This document shows, one piece after another, positions 12,901-23,326 of a DNA stretch of 64,000 bases. Both the position numbers and the translations under genes were made by a program. This DNA is from Limnomonas spitsbergensis (taxonomy: Eukaryota; Chlorophyta; Chlorophyceae; Chlamydomonadales). The stretch is from assembly GCA_037349105.1 (NCBI GenBank), contig JAYJMM010000004.1:3561001-3625000 (forward strand), read 5' to 3'. Position 1 is the stretch's first letter. Each line of letters starts with the position of its first letter. The notes below the pieces were generated by a model. That model did no database searches. It saw only the letters and a program-made list of their open reading frames with translations, and had not been told where the DNA came from.

Positions 12901-14030
12901 TCTGCTTGTGGGGGAAATGCTCAAGGGTGACCCTAGGGTGGTGGAAGGCTCTAGCACACATGGTCAGGTCCTTCGCCTCCAGCCTGTTGCGCTGCGGATT
13001 CTTGATGTACTTCATGGCTGAGAACATCCGCTCCTCCTCCACCGCTCCCGGGACCATGACGAGCATGAGCTGAGGAGTTGTAGGTCTGCCTGTCTGCTTG
13101 GAAGTTCCCACTGCCGTTGGAATCATTGGACCTCCCAAGTCGATGAAGTAGCCGGGACGTCAGAATTTGAGAGTTTTCGCGTGCGGATTTGATTTGATTT
13201 GCCTTCCCCCATCAAAATATGGGCTGTGCACCCGAAATGCTTGGTGACACTGGTTGTTTAACCTGGCTTTCTAAAGGGGGAGGTATGTAACGATTCTAAT
13301 AACCTATGAGGGCGTTAACTAAATCTGGATCCTTTGGTCTAACTGGTAAGAACGCTACACATCCCCCCATCCCTTCGTCCCGCCCAGCTCCCCCGCCCCC
13401 TCGTTTGCAGGCCTACGGGCAGATTACCGGTGAGTACTCTCCGCGGCCGCCGCGCAGCATCGAGCTGGATGAGTCCAACCTGTGCCTCGATGACACCGCA
13501 CACTTCCTTCCGGGAACACACCCTAAGCTGCAGCTGGGCCACAACCGCGCCAAGCTGGAAAAGCAGCTGGTGCAGGTCAGTACTTCTTTGCAGCGTGCAG
13601 TGTGCTTCGGCAGCATTTGTGCATTAAGTAGTTCAGTTAGCAAAAGGCAGCCATTGCCAATTTGGAGTGTACATTAGACCCCCTTTAAGGAGAGGCTAGG
13701 CGGCCGCCACGGGGCCGATGTGGACCAAACCTTACCTCGGTCTACGGCCGTGGCCCAAGCAGCAGGCACCTTGCTGCGCAACATGCACACAACAGTTCGT
13801 CGTGATGTATTTGATGGTAGCTGAATCGCCCCCTGAAATAAACTATGGCGCAGGTTGGCAAGGTGCTGGTGGGGATCCAGGCGGTGGCGGCCGAGGAGGC
13901 TCGGGCGCTGCGGGACGCTGAGGTCGACGCGAGGGCGGGTCGGGCGGAGCTGCTTGCGTGCAGGCGGTGGCTGATGGCCGCTGCGGCGCTGGCTTGCCCG
14001 GCTGCCACTCCAGGGTCCTTGGATGCTTGA
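3938..14030 (+). CDS. Coiled-coil protein of unknown function, 8-9 exons
   Basis: Exons, with phases that all agree: 3938-4039 (ATG), 5759-5921, 8638-8758, 9256-9391, probably 9988-10056, 11227-11337, 11735-11824, 13411-13575, 13854-14030 (TGA). The model gives 354 residues, or 377 with the fifth exon. It starts MSTDIQCLDAGALKQMM. The first half is rich in Lys, Glu, Ala and Gln with heptad character (LALKVEEEKLKSSSLALEQA; EKAAKEALAVVEGKQKE), as expected for a coiled coil. The middle holds a Pro-rich stretch (YSPRPPRSIELDESN). No signal peptide or membrane segment is visible. The donor after 9391 is CAG|GCGAGT, a GC-type site. I do not recognise the family; a cytoskeletal or flagellar role is only a guess. 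A TGTAA motif lies 302 bp after the stop, at 14332. Confidence 0.72.
4160..4316 (+). mobile_element. Degraded hAT-MITE-like repeat
   Basis: Contains the family core (AGGACCACACCTTGA) and the tail GCTGAATGACCCTAAAATAA. The terminal CAGTG/CACTG ends are no longer clear. It sits in the first intron of the coiled-coil gene. Confidence 0.5.
4858..5460. repeat. Minisatellite, 28-bp unit, about 21 copies
   Basis: Near-perfect tandem units containing GGTAGCCTCAGCTTTCAGG and CTCCCTG(T/C)T. Copies differ almost only at one T/C position. The array lies in the first intron of the coiled-coil gene and ends in a decayed copy of the acceptor of the next exon. Each unit contains acceptor-like CTGGTAG and TTTCAG motifs. 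Confidence 0.97.
5457..5703 (+). repeat. Two decayed copies of coiled-coil exon 2
   Basis: At 5457-5486, GCTGGTAGGTCCAGCCTGCC mirrors the acceptor and first bases of the exon at 5759 (GCTGGCAGGTTGAGCTTGCC). At 5638-5703 a longer copy keeps GAGGAGAAGCTCAAG and the following Leu/Lys codons, matching exon 2 over about 65 bp but with substitutions and no intact acceptor. Both lie directly upstream of the working exon. Confidence 0.7.
6098..8346. repeat. Large minisatellite with higher-order duplication
   Basis: About 74 units of two types: a 30-bp unit with CAGGGTTCATTGTCCCCTAC and a 31-bp unit with CAGACTTGCATTGTCCCC, both followed by CTCATGGCCT. A block of about 1.04 kb is duplicated: rare variants such as GGCCTGAGACTTG recur at about 6580 and 7620, and GTACCCTACC recurs near 6261 and 7362, the difference being two units. 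The mix of 30- and 31-bp units rotates the frame, so long open frames appear in all three plus-strand frames. The array lies inside the intron 5922-8637 of the coiled-coil gene. Confidence 0.97.
9716..9906. mobile_element. hAT-like MITE, complete, with target duplication
   Basis: Left end CAGTGTTCCTTTTCCTGCGG and right end GGAAAAAGAAACACTG are inverted repeats. The flanks read CTGATTTC on the left and (C)CTGATTTG on the right, an almost complete 8-bp target duplication. The body carries the family core (GGGACCAAACTTGGACC). It contains no coding capacity. It lies between the fourth and the probable fifth exon of the coiled-coil gene. Confidence 0.75.
10047..10460. repeat. Minisatellite, 32-bp unit, about 13 copies, carrying a splice donor
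   Basis: The unit contains GCGGCACATGGTGGGTAGG followed by AGTGCTGGCACAT. The first unit coincides with the end of the probable exon 9988-10056, whose donor is CACATG|GTGGGT, so every later unit repeats the last exon bases and the donor. The array lies in an intron of the coiled-coil gene. Confidence 0.95.
10975..11130 (+). mobile_element. Degraded hAT-MITE-like repeat
   Basis: Carries the core AGGGACCAAACCTTAACC and the tail GCTGAAGCACCCTAAAATAA. The outermost bases are diverged. Intronic in the coiled-coil gene. Confidence 0.55.
11411..11466 (+). repeat. Decayed copy of an exon end and its donor
   Basis: Starts 73 bp after the exon 11227-11337. The segment CATGACGGGCCT, then AGCCATGCCTTCACCTC and CATCATGGTGAGGG repeats the last 50 bp of that exon together with its donor (ATCATG|GTGAGGG). 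About nine differences separate the copies. A second usable GT site is therefore present just downstream of the real one. Confidence 0.8.
11560..11672 (-). mobile_element. Degraded hAT-MITE-like repeat
   Basis: Core in the opposite orientation (AGGTTCGGTCCCCAG, CCCAGTGGTGGCCGCC) with a well-kept right end GTACTAAAATAAGCACTG. The left end is not clear. Confidence 0.5.
12340..13350 (-). mobile_element. hAT transposase remnant between direct repeats
   Basis: On the minus strand about 13,070-12,890 encodes a fragment with ERMFSAMKYIKNPQRNRL, the conserved core of the C-terminal dimerisation region of hAT transposases, followed by a helix with LTMCARAF. Nothing of the catalytic part remains. The fragment lies between two degenerate direct repeats of about 70 bp (from 12342 and 13287), both running from TGTAACGAT to AACTGGTAAGA(G/A)CGCTAC. 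The left repeat continues into a B-box-like GGTTCGATTC. The fragment sits within an intron of the coiled-coil gene. Confidence 0.7.
13690..13845 (+). mobile_element. Degraded hAT-MITE-like repeat
   Basis: Core TGGACCAAACCTTACC and tail TAGCTGAATCGCCCCCTGAAA are visible. It ends immediately before the acceptor of the last exon of the coiled-coil gene (GCGCAG at 13853). Confidence 0.5.
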
Positions 14031-14331
14031 TTACAGGGCGGGGGCAGGGGGCATGGAGCAGATAGGTGAGGACTCGGTCAAAATCAAACTATGGTCATGC
14101 ATGCTTTAGTCACGCATGCTTTAGGCAAGCTTTGGTCACAAGGGCAAATGGGCGAGGACCAGCTTTGGTTGCGTTGGCTGGGCTTGCAGTACGTTTGTGA
14201 CTGTGTGTGCTCTATCAATGATTTATTGATTGATTAATATATTAATTAATTAGGCCTTCTCCTCCTCTGGTGACTATCCTGCAGACTTTTGAGATACTTG
14301 TAGTGAACTATATTTTATGATATATGGTACT

Positions 14332-14336
14332 TGTAA
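14332..14336 (+). terminator. Candidate TGTAA polyadenylation motif of the coiled-coil gene
   Basis: TGTAA is the usual polyadenylation motif in volvocine green algae. This one lies about 300 bp after the stop at 14030. The motif is short and could be chance. Confidence 0.3.
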
Positions 14337-15110
14337 TGAGTATGTTGGAGGACGCCCACAGGGCCACCCTAGTGTGCCGACTCATGGCTTTTGAAATGCA
14401 TGAAACATTTTCGATGTCGGATACATCACGGCCTACAGCCAACTTGGCCAAACGCAGCAAGTCCTCCTGATGAGGCCACCGGCGGTCAACTTTTTAAGCC
14501 TTGTTTTTGAAGGGCCCTGCCATGGCAGCCCAGCAGCCTGACAAAGATGGACTGGTTAATGACGTTACACCTCTGGGCCATGCTGAAATGAAGCTCGGCC
14601 ACGTGGGCAAACAAAAAGATGGACTGGTGCACAATGCAGTGCACCCACGCTGCCAGAGGCGTAACGTCCTTGCCCTGACGCTGCCGTCAGGGACCTTGTG
14701 AGGGCCTCGCCTTAGATTGAGCAACTGCATATCAGAGCGTCTTCACCTGGGGGTGAATGGTCCAGTGTAACAGAACTGGTGGCATCCATGCCCTGAGTTT
14801 GAGGGCCTAACCCGCCAAACGATCCTCTCTCTACCCCCGCCTAGAACACCGGGTTCCATGTTCCAGCCCCCTCACATTGGAGGGGGGCATGTCTGCACCA
14901 TGATTCTGGCTGTGCATGGTAGCTGGAATTGAGCCAAGTCTTTCCCTACCAGCCCTGCGTGGCCGTTCAGCAGGGCCCAGCGGGTATGCACCGTTCTAAA
15001 CTTGTAGATATCAACGTTATTGATTTATTTGTCATCACCGGATGAGTGGAGTTTTTAAGTCTAGCGGGTTATCACATTTGAATACAGGTATCACTCGACA
15101 GCACAGTGTC
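14337..15110. other. Intergenic repeats, no gene seen
   Basis: About 14,550-14,600 is a degenerate LINE 3' tail copy on the minus strand (GACGTTACACCTCTGGGCC). About 14,870-14,995 is an inverted copy of the dispersed repeat seen near 3.1-3.4 kb and 63.2-63.6 kb. No exon could be supported. Confidence 0.45.
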
Positions 15111-15111
15111 A

Positions 15112-17019
15112 CACGATGCAGCGAGGCGGAGAGCATAGTGTACAGGAGGATTCAGTTGACAGGCAGCGGATTCCATTCACCATCTGGGATGATATGTCCC
15201 CTGCGGAGCTGACGGCACGGCATGAGCTCTGGCCCAAGATTCAGTTTGATAAGGAGATAAAGTTGAGGGCGTTTTTCATGCGTACTCGGCTCTTTGTCGA
15301 TGGGCTGGAGGTGTCCGCTGCTTTAGTTTTTGCTTTCATTTGTCAGGTCAAGGGGGAGCTTTGGCTTTAAGCCCTTGATCGGATGACTATCCTCTTGATT
15401 AGCATAATTCCGATATCCGGTCTCCATATTTTTCGTTTCTAAATTACTAGTTAAACCGAGAATTCGTTCCTGATTAAAGAAGTTTTACATGCTGATCTCC
15501 CACGCGGCCGAGCCTTTTTGAGCAGGGCCCAGAGGTGTAACGTCATTGACATACTCATCTCAATGTTATACACACAGTTCAAATTCAAATTCTTGGGCAT
15601 CACTCAGCACGAAAGCGGCGGTATGAAGAGGGCCATGGAGGGTAGACAGGCGCCTTTGGCTGCCGCGCTACACCGTGTTCGCCGCATGGCAGCCAAGGTG
15701 GGCCTAAGGTGCCATCTTCCAACCCGCATCAGGCTGGCAGCTGTGTACGCAGCGCCTGCGGCCAACTACGGCGACGTGGTGTGGGCCACCAGCCACCTTC
15801 GGCCGCGGCAATGTCTCTCCAGCAAAATGCAGTCCAGCTTGCTTCAGCACCTACGCCAGGCTGCGGGGCTACCTGCATCAGCCGCCAGTTGGGGGGTCAT
15901 GAGAGAGCTGCAGCTCCAGCCACTACAGCGAGACTGGTGGGCCCATATCCTCCGCTTCAACAATGCAGCAGTGGCACCGGAGGCACAGCAATACAGCCCT
16001 CTCATGGCTCAAGCCATGGCAGCAGATATGCATCTTGCAACCAGCCAGGGCACTGGCGGCCGCACCTGGTGCTCTGATCTGCTGGGTGCATTAGCGGAGC
16101 TAGAGCGGGGGATGCCACCCCCACCTTGCGCGAGGCAGCAGCTGCCCTACAGCGCCTACCCGTCACAGAGGTGTTGGCACTCGTTGACGCAGCCTACGAG
16201 CAAGCACGGCTGGACGCAAGCGGCGGTGGGGACCCCAGGGACCCTACCACAGAGCACAGATCTGCGGCGACCTACCGCGCCTGGTTCCAGTCCACGGCGG
16301 GTGCCGTGCTGGCGCAAGCCAAGAGCCGCACTAGTCAGAGGGAGTGTGCTTGTGTGCGCATCAATTGCGACTGCGGCTTGGCGCGATCACCACTGCTGAT
16401 ACCAGAGGACGGCGCAACGGTCAGCGGCGACAGGCACGCTGCTGCCAGCGGTGTTGGGCACGGGGGGATAGCGAGCAGGTAGAGGATGCGCGGCATGTGT
16501 GCTTCCAGTGCCCTAGTGTCAGGGAGCAGTTACAGGAGCGGGGGTGGGCAGGTCCTCCGGGCGCTGCCACTAACTTCCACCAGTTGTACCAGGCTGAGCA
16601 TGGGTGGGACGCACTTGCTTTTGTGGACTGTGCTGTGGGCATTATTGAGGGTGAGTCTCCAGGGTTTCTGAGGCCGGTGTCGTTGGCCTTTCCGGCCTTC
16701 TCATATGGTCCTTTTTATTGTTTTGCCCCCTTCTTAGTTTCTTCTCTTCTCCCTTCTGATCAGTGGGGCGCCCTCGCGGCCAAGCAGGGGTGGGATACAC
16801 TTGCTTTTCTGGACTTATATTTTATTAAACTAAGGCTTTGTTGAGGGCTAGTCTCTAGTGGACCTCAGGTGTTGGACTTGGTCTTCTTTACCTTCCCGGC
16901 CTCTTCTTTGGTTCCTTTCCCCCTCTCTTCCTTTTAGTTCCTTCTTTACTCCCTTCTGAACAGTTGGGCGCCCGCACGGCCGAGCTTTGAGCGGGCCCAG
17001 AGGTGTAACGTTATTGACA
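15112..17019 (+). mobile_element. Non-LTR retrotransposon (LINE) 3' remnant with tail
   Basis: The region begins with a fragment (WPKIQFDKEIKLRAFFMRTR, LFVDG) that may derive from a LINE accessory ORF, followed at 15,495-15,545 by the tail of an earlier insertion. From about 15,590 to 16,640 it encodes the C-terminal part of a LINE polyprotein in three successive frames: first about 15,590-16,100, then about 16,120-16,340, then about 16,350-16,640. The last part holds the terminal zinc-binding motif (RCCQRC, then DARHVCFQC). At least two frameshifts make it dead. The 3' untranslated part runs to about 17,019 and ends GTGTAACGTTATTGAC, the same tail as the short copies elsewhere in the window. 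The catalytic reverse transcriptase motifs are not present. Confidence 0.75.
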
Positions 17020-17350
17020 CACAGTTCAAACTTTTTAAACACATTAGTCACTTCAGTTACGCATCACAACACAGTTTCATACAGAATTCTCAGGTTAACA
17101 CTCAAACACACTCGTATTCAATTTTTCTAGGCGGTGATCAACCGAATTATTTTGCACCCACGTCATATTTTATGGCTGGGGCTTATCTTCTGCACTATGG
17201 GGTTCATTCCCACGCTACTGCCTGGTGGTTGTGTGTTAGTAGCTAGCCCAGGGGGGTCACTGGTTTTCGCTCCCTGTCCTAGCGTATTTAGCGCCCATAC
17301 GGATTATGGGCACATGTCCCATGCATCAAATGTGATGCTCTGTTGGACTG

Positions 17351-17510
17351 TCAATAACGTTACACCTCTGGGCCCGCTCAAAGCTCGGCCGCGTGGGCGC
17401 CCAACTGTTCAGAAGGGTGGAAAGAAGAAACTAAAAGGAAGAGGGGGGAAAGGAACAAAAGATAAGGCCGGGAAGGCAAAGAAGACAAAGTCCGATACCT
17501 GTTGGACTGT
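17351..17510 (-). mobile_element. Truncated LINE 3' tail copy
   Basis: Inverted copy of the tail at 16849-17019, starting GTCAATAACGTTACACCTCT on the plus strand and running through the purine-rich block to CAAAGAAGACAAAGTCC. This is typical of a 5'-truncated LINE insertion. Confidence 0.75.
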
Positions 17511-17689
17511 AAAAACTTCACTAATTCACTCACTTTCATCTCACTGCTCGGAGGAACCTAACAACAAGGACATGGGGGCTCAGACTGGTTTTATGGCGCT
17601 GGTGGCTTGGCTGGTGCTAAGTTGGACCTGGGCCGGGATTGAGTTTTGGGGTAGGGTTGGGGCTGGCCGGGGCCAGGACTCGGGCTAGG

Positions 17690-18717
17690 GCTTAAGCTGG
17701 GACTATGCCTTGAAATAAGCCCCTTTGGATGGTGCAAGGCAAGTGATGCATTTATGACGTAGTGATGTTATGCAAAGCTTTGTCACACGTCAAAACAGTG
17801 TAGAACGTGTCAATCTGGTAGACCACCCCCAAAAGGAATCCAGTACATTATCGCTCATCCCTTGGTATCGGTAGTGTGCGGAAGCCAACATAGCACGCAC
17901 GCAGGTGAGTACTCCGGTTTTCACCCATACCCTGTGGAAGCTAAAGGCTCCCCCGGAGGTTTGATGCACCGGTATGGGACAGGTGCCCCAAAACCGTTGC
18001 TTACAGATGAAAGAAGATCCAGCCAAGTCATGCACTGAACTTCTGGTACGGACATGACGAAGTCAGTGCTGTTACATACATTAAACTGCTTATGAGTCCA
18101 ACGCAAACCTGGTATTTTCTCGGCCTATTTTTCCTCTGCCTACATATTTTTCCTCTGCCTGCATACAAATTCCAAATGCTGCGTGCTTGTTTTTAAAGCT
18201 CTATGCCATATTCCCCTTCAGTGATTATTTTTGTTACACTACCAGTAGACCGTCGTCACCAGGCTCCTGAGCTGTCACCTCTGTACCAATGGGGCGACAC
18301 TGCTACAGCCGGGGGCCCAAGTATGTTACGGTTATGCACGAGGCCCTCCTGTTTCTGGGCCGTGATATTATATTGGGGCGAAATGTACCTGAAGCACCCT
18401 AGAATAAGCAATGCTCCCCAAACGGAAGTGACATAAATCAGGTGGAGTAGAGCGCTATGCTTCCTATCTTGACCTCGAAAGACGGCGGCCGTAGATAATA
18501 TAGATTAATCATATTAATTTGAGGAATTATGAGTCCACCATCCCTACCTTCCTCTGCCTCCTCAAAAACAAGCCGTTTACGGCACTCAGCTAACACATGG
18601 ATTGTTCTTAAACCAGGCAGTACCTTAAAATGCAAAAACCCGTTCATGCCACAGTCAGGGCGACGCCTGGAGGTGCCATGCCACTATGGCTAATCCCTGC
18701 GGCAAATTAGAGGCTGC
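17690..18717. other. Intergenic, degraded repeats only
   Basis: A degraded MITE-like repeat lies at about 18,250-18,405 (tail CTGAAGCACCCTAGAATAAG). The rest shows no exon or RNA gene that I can support. Confidence 0.4.
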
Positions 18718-19885
18718 TTATTTTGAGCCAAGGCACAGAGCGCGAAAAGCCTGACGAGCAGGAGCTGACTCTCGGTGTGCAAGGAAGCGAGGCAGGAGCA
18801 GGGTCTTGTACAATTGGATGGCTCGCGGCAGGTCTTGTTTCAGGAGCTTCTTCTGCAGCTGAGGCGTCCACTGCAGGCTGAAACGCTTGAAAATTGGTTC
18901 AGATGGTCTTGTGAAGTAAAAGATGTCGCATCTTGGCACGGCTGTGACGAGCATGTGCATGGCAGCTTGCATTTCCACATGCTGTTTCAGGGAAATGCCC
19001 CGGAGTTTATCGGCACTGGACACAGTTTTTATCTCCACAACCTTGTGACCCAAACCCTGCAAAGAGATTTGCGGTGACAAAGGTCTGACCTTTTGTTTGG
19101 AAACATAACAAACTCAATCATACCGGATTATCGGTGCACCTTTCCACATAGTTTTCCGCGCTTTCTCTGTTTTCTTCACAATGGAGTCGGGTGTAATTGG
19201 GGGCCCTTTACCACGCGGTTGCAGAGTTGGCCAATGCAACTCACCTCTACAGTCAGGATGCCGTCCGGAGTCGCTTTGATGAGGGGAAAGGAAGGACATT
19301 GAGTAGCAGGCGGCGAGGCATAGCTGACAGATTTGAGGCTGACGCCTCGTTTTGAGAGGATGCGGCGCTCTTCCTCCAGGTAGCCCTGTTTGGCTGCCTC
19401 CTCCCATCTGCAGATGTGGCGTGTGTGGGCAGTGATAATATCAGGAGCCAGGGGGAAATGGCAAGCCCGGGGAGCAAGAACCCAGCGGTTCCTTTCTCGT
19501 TTGTGAGGCCACCTTGGGTGGGCCGCCCCGAGGCCCCCCAAAAGTAAAGACGGCCAAAAGCCTAAGCGGTAGTGTAGGCCTATGTAGGCTGGTGGGTAGC
19601 TGAACTGTAGCTGAATGTCTACTGAGCCACACAAAAATAAGCACTGCACGGACCTTATAGGCTTGTACCATCAAGCACACCTGTCGCCTCGCTGTTCACT
19701 TTTAGACTCGCCAGCACGGTCTAAGACAGTGAAAGGTTTCTCCAAAGCGTCCGGGAAGGGGCTCCTCCCGAGCAGCGCAGTAATCTTGGACGAGGAGATC
19801 ATGTACATGCCCTCACGGCACCTCTGACTGCAGGCCTCATCCAAAAAGTCATCGCATGGGAAGTGCGCTGCCAGTTCCTGCATTT
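18718..19885 (-). CDS. YqaJ-type exonuclease/recombinase domain protein (5' end unresolved)
   Basis: Three minus-strand exons agree in phase: 19885-19681, 19407-19245 and 19056-18718 (stop). Together they carry the order of a YqaJ/lambda-exonuclease-like domain: MISSSKITALLGRSPF (the entry motif with Ser and the LLG turn), then ATPDGILTVE (catalytic Asp), then KVVEIKT (the E-x-K pair, rejoined across the last intron), then KQHVEMQAAMHML (the Gln helix). The PD-(D/E)XK residues all look intact, so the enzyme may be active. Such nucleases resect double-strand ends in phages and organelles and also occur in algal nuclear genomes. At least one upstream exon is needed, since the first listed exon enters in phase 1. 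About 20,300-20,110 may contain it, but no start could be fixed. Confidence 0.72.
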
Positions 19886-21644
19886 CTGAACAGGGCAGGG
19901 GTGGAAGAGGAGAGAAAAGGGAATCAATCCTCCATACACCATACAGAAAACAGGACGTATTTGAGTGCTTAAGCAGCACTTCAGTTATGAACTAGCATTG
20001 GGCTGCTAGAGCTTGATGGAGGAAGTCCTGTGGCATGGGCCACTGGCCGTAGGCCAGTTCGGTTTCAGCCCCAATTGGCCCATTATTGGCCGCCCAGCAG
20101 CCCTCTGAGGTGTTGGCGTGTGCATTGAACGCTGATGAAACAACTTGACAACTTCCCACCGCCCTCTTCCATGGCAAAGAAGGAGAGAGACTGCGTCCCG
20201 TGGGTACGTGAGGTTTGAGTAAACAGTGCAGGAGGGGCGGAAGCTGCGTCCGCGCACTAAGCATCCTGCATTGCAGCTGTAACTTCAAAACGTTGGGCGG
20301 ATCATTTTCCATATATTTGCCAGAGTAAGGGATGGCAAGTTCCCGAAGTCCTATGTATTTTCACCTTGTGGCCCCACATTTCCTGAATTTCCTCTCCGCA
20401 GAAAAAATAGGACGGGTCCCACCCCTGGTTACTACGAAGTTGTGATGCTATTTCTATCTAGGCAGTATTGCCGTGGATGCTGTTGTGCTTGCCCTCAATA
20501 GCACTTGTGGCGCCTTTATCCTGGGGAAGCCAGAAGATCTTGTCATGAGGTGTGATCACAAGCACATCAATGTGCTTTAGAGGCACATCACTCTTGAAAG
20601 CAGATAATGCAGTTTACTGGTTTACACCCGTTCCTCTGTGATCTTCAGCTGCAGTTATTAAAACTGGAAATTTCAGATAGGCGTACCCTGAGGAAGCCCA
20701 GCCCAAAGTTGTTGGAGCTGAGTGTACACCAAGGCTGGAACTCTGGCCAGAGTTGGGTCTTGATACTCTTCGGTGATCTCCCTGCTGCCCCTGCCGTGGT
20801 GACCATGGTTAGAGTATCCCAACTTTTGTTCCCAAGACTGAAAAAATAAGCCTGGGTAGGCCCTACAGAAGGAAATATGAGGGGAGAGGCATTTTCTAAT
20901 GACATATGGAATCATCAGTCAATTATTTGAGCTGATAATGTGCATCAGTAGCCTGAGGAATAGACCTTGACACGTACTGCCCCTAGCCAAGCGTCGCCAA
21001 TGCGCCATGCATGAAACCAGCTCCAGAGCCCAATCGTCGGTTCCCAGTTGTGGCCTTTTCGTCCGATTTTCTCTGACGACGCACACCCCGCAGCGATGCC
21101 TGGTATAATTTTTGTTTTAAATTCGAAATAGCTGATCCTTATGATCTGAATGAAGAACTTGGCAATTTTATAACTCAGCACCTGCCTGGGCACTGAGCTC
21201 CTGTCATCAGGAAGATGGTATGGGTAAAGGCAGATCAGACTCTTTCACTGGGGATGTGGAGGTGCAAACACACCAGCCGGATTCTGGCCACCACTCAGGT
21301 ACTGAAGAGGCACCCAGCCATCATAGAGGCATCATGTCCAGGCAGCTGTTGGGGATGCAGGCATGCAACAGAGGCGGGCGCAGCAGCCAGACCTGGGTGG
21401 TGGCTGGAGCAATGCAGCAGTCCTTAAGTAACGATCCAGGCGGCCAAGGCCGCCAGGCCTAGGACTTGCTGCATGCTCAGCATAGCACTCTGCCTTTGAG
21501 TGCAACGCCCCATCCCATGCCTGGCACCCACCAGGATATGCAGGGCCCTACCAATCCTAGCATTAGGCGCAGAGCCCTGACCGCATGAACAGCGCTGGCA
21601 AGTATGTGCATCAAGTTATCTTCATGCACAGCTCCCACCTGTAT
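19886..21644. other. Upstream region of the YqaJ gene, unresolved
   Basis: A minus-strand ATG at 20,310 opens a stretch (MENDPPNVLKLQLQCRML) that could be the first exon, but no donor in the needed phase was clear. About 20,030-20,100 has MITE-like core sequence. Positions 21,220-21,462 (+) form a small open frame with a possible donor inside it; the evidence for a gene is weak. Confidence 0.3.
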
Positions 21645-21837
21645 CAGTGTTTACTTTAGTGCGCTTCAGGTACAACTGAGCTACATCAGGGTCCACGGCT
21701 GTGAGGGACTAGCGTGTCAAGCCCTGCTGCTTGGACCACCGGCTGTATGCCGGTCAAGGTTTGGTCCCAATCGGCCCAGTGGTAACCGCCGGACGAGCCC
21801 CCTTAAGGTGGTCTGGCGCGCACTAAAATAGTCACTG
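21645..21837. mobile_element. hAT-like MITE, complete, with target duplication
   Basis: Left end CAGTGTTTACTTTAGTGCGC and right end GCGCACTAAAATAGTCACTG are inverted repeats with few mismatches. The flanks are ACCTGTAT and ACCTGTCT, an 8-bp target duplication with one difference. Length is 193 bp with no coding capacity. It carries the core AAGGTTTGGTCCCAATCGGC shared by the degraded copies. Ends and target size fit the hAT superfamily. Confidence 0.85.
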
Positions 21838-21910
21838 ACCTGTCTATGTGGCATCCTACCCGCATGCACCTGCATCAAGCCCACACATACATGCAACGCC
21901 TTGCGAGAGG

Positions 21911-22020
21911 GTCAATAACGTTACACCTCTGGGCCCGCTTAAAGCTCGGCCGCGTGGGCGCCCAACTGTTCAGAAGGGAGAAAAGAAGAAACTAAAAGGA
22001 AGAGGGGGGAAAGGAACAAA
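21911..22020 (-). mobile_element. Truncated LINE 3' tail copy
   Basis: Nearly the same sequence as the copy at 17351, from GTCAATAACGTTACACCTCT to the purine-rich block ending GGGGGGAAAGGAACAAAA. A flanking short repeat (CCTTGCGAG on both sides) may be its target duplication. Confidence 0.8.
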
Positions 22021-23326
22021 ACCTTGCGAGTGGGTGCAGCGCCCACATGCATGTACATCGCCTGCCAGTACATACAGCAACCCAACCGTGTGCATGGCAA
22101 CTCATCTGCATGCACAGCGCCCGCACGTGCATACAGGGCCCTGCCGTTGGGTTTCTGGCTCAGGGTCCAGCCCTTAACACTACCCGGATAACCTCCGAGC
22201 AGGGCCTCACACCTATTCGCCTTTCATTTACTAAGACCTTCCAATGTGCTGCTGTCCGCCCCAACTGGCCCAACCCTCAAAATCTTGAGGCGCAGACATG
22301 ATGCAATCAACCTAGGTGCCCTTGTGACTGAAGGTAGGAGAGCAGAAACAGGTAGGGCACGTGACCAACTAACCATCGTTCACACAATCATATCCGCTGA
22401 TGATCTGGCGCTGACACAGAACTGAAGTGTGCTGTGCTTCATGACACAGGCCAGCACTCCATGTTGCCCAGACCGGCAACTGTTAATTGGTCATGGGAAG
22501 TTGGATTCACATGGGCCTAAGGGGGGCTGCCGAGAAGCCACCCCAGCTAAATGGTCTGGTGCTTACTGGAACAGCAATGCCTGGCATACTTACTTGCCTT
22601 TTTTGCTGATCTCAACATCAACCAGCAGTACAGCACCCCTTTGACCTTTAGTGGCACCAGGGGGTGATACCGGACTACGATTGATGGACCAGTGCTGGTA
22701 TGAAATGAGCTAAAACAGGCACTGGTATGGGCATGATCACCCGCACTGTTGCGACAAAATCCACAGGTTATTAATTATGGCTTGCTGCATGCACACTTGC
22801 AGAGCTGCTGGTGGTGGATAAGGGAGGAGACTCAAGAGAGCCCTGTGCTTATGTAGTTTGTCAGCAGTAATGTAGAGTGAACAGTGCCGTAGTGCACAGT
22901 GGTACTGGAATGCAGAGAGCAGGACTGTCAGCAGCAGCGCCCTAAGTGAAGTGCATACTGGTACTGGAATGGCAGCAGCATGAGTTCCGAGATTGTGAGC
23001 ATGTGCAAAGAGACTGCCATGTTTGGGCTACAAACATATGTTCGCAAACACCCTTCGCTGAATGGGTGGGTGGGTGTGGCTAGGCGAAAATCATAGACAG
23101 GATGCCGGAGGTTTGGGGAATATGCGTCGTTGATGACAGAGGTCTCAACTTGATGACGTGGATGGTTCCGAAACCGTGTCGGAAGAAACGTCGCACGCGT
23201 AAATACGAGTGAGGAATGCACACGTGACTCATACCTCAGCAATCTTAAGACTTCGCATCCATCCACCCACTCTCTTGCGTTGCTATTACTCACTGTCTGG
23301 ATCTAGGACTAACGGCACGCCTCAGA
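22021..23326. other. Intergenic, no gene seen
   Basis: About 22,040-22,170 is a degenerate block of CATGCAC-type words; 22,440-22,724 holds degraded MITE-like sequence ending CACTGG. The region before the start at 23,327 is the likely promoter of the next gene, but no distinct element stands out. Confidence 0.35.
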
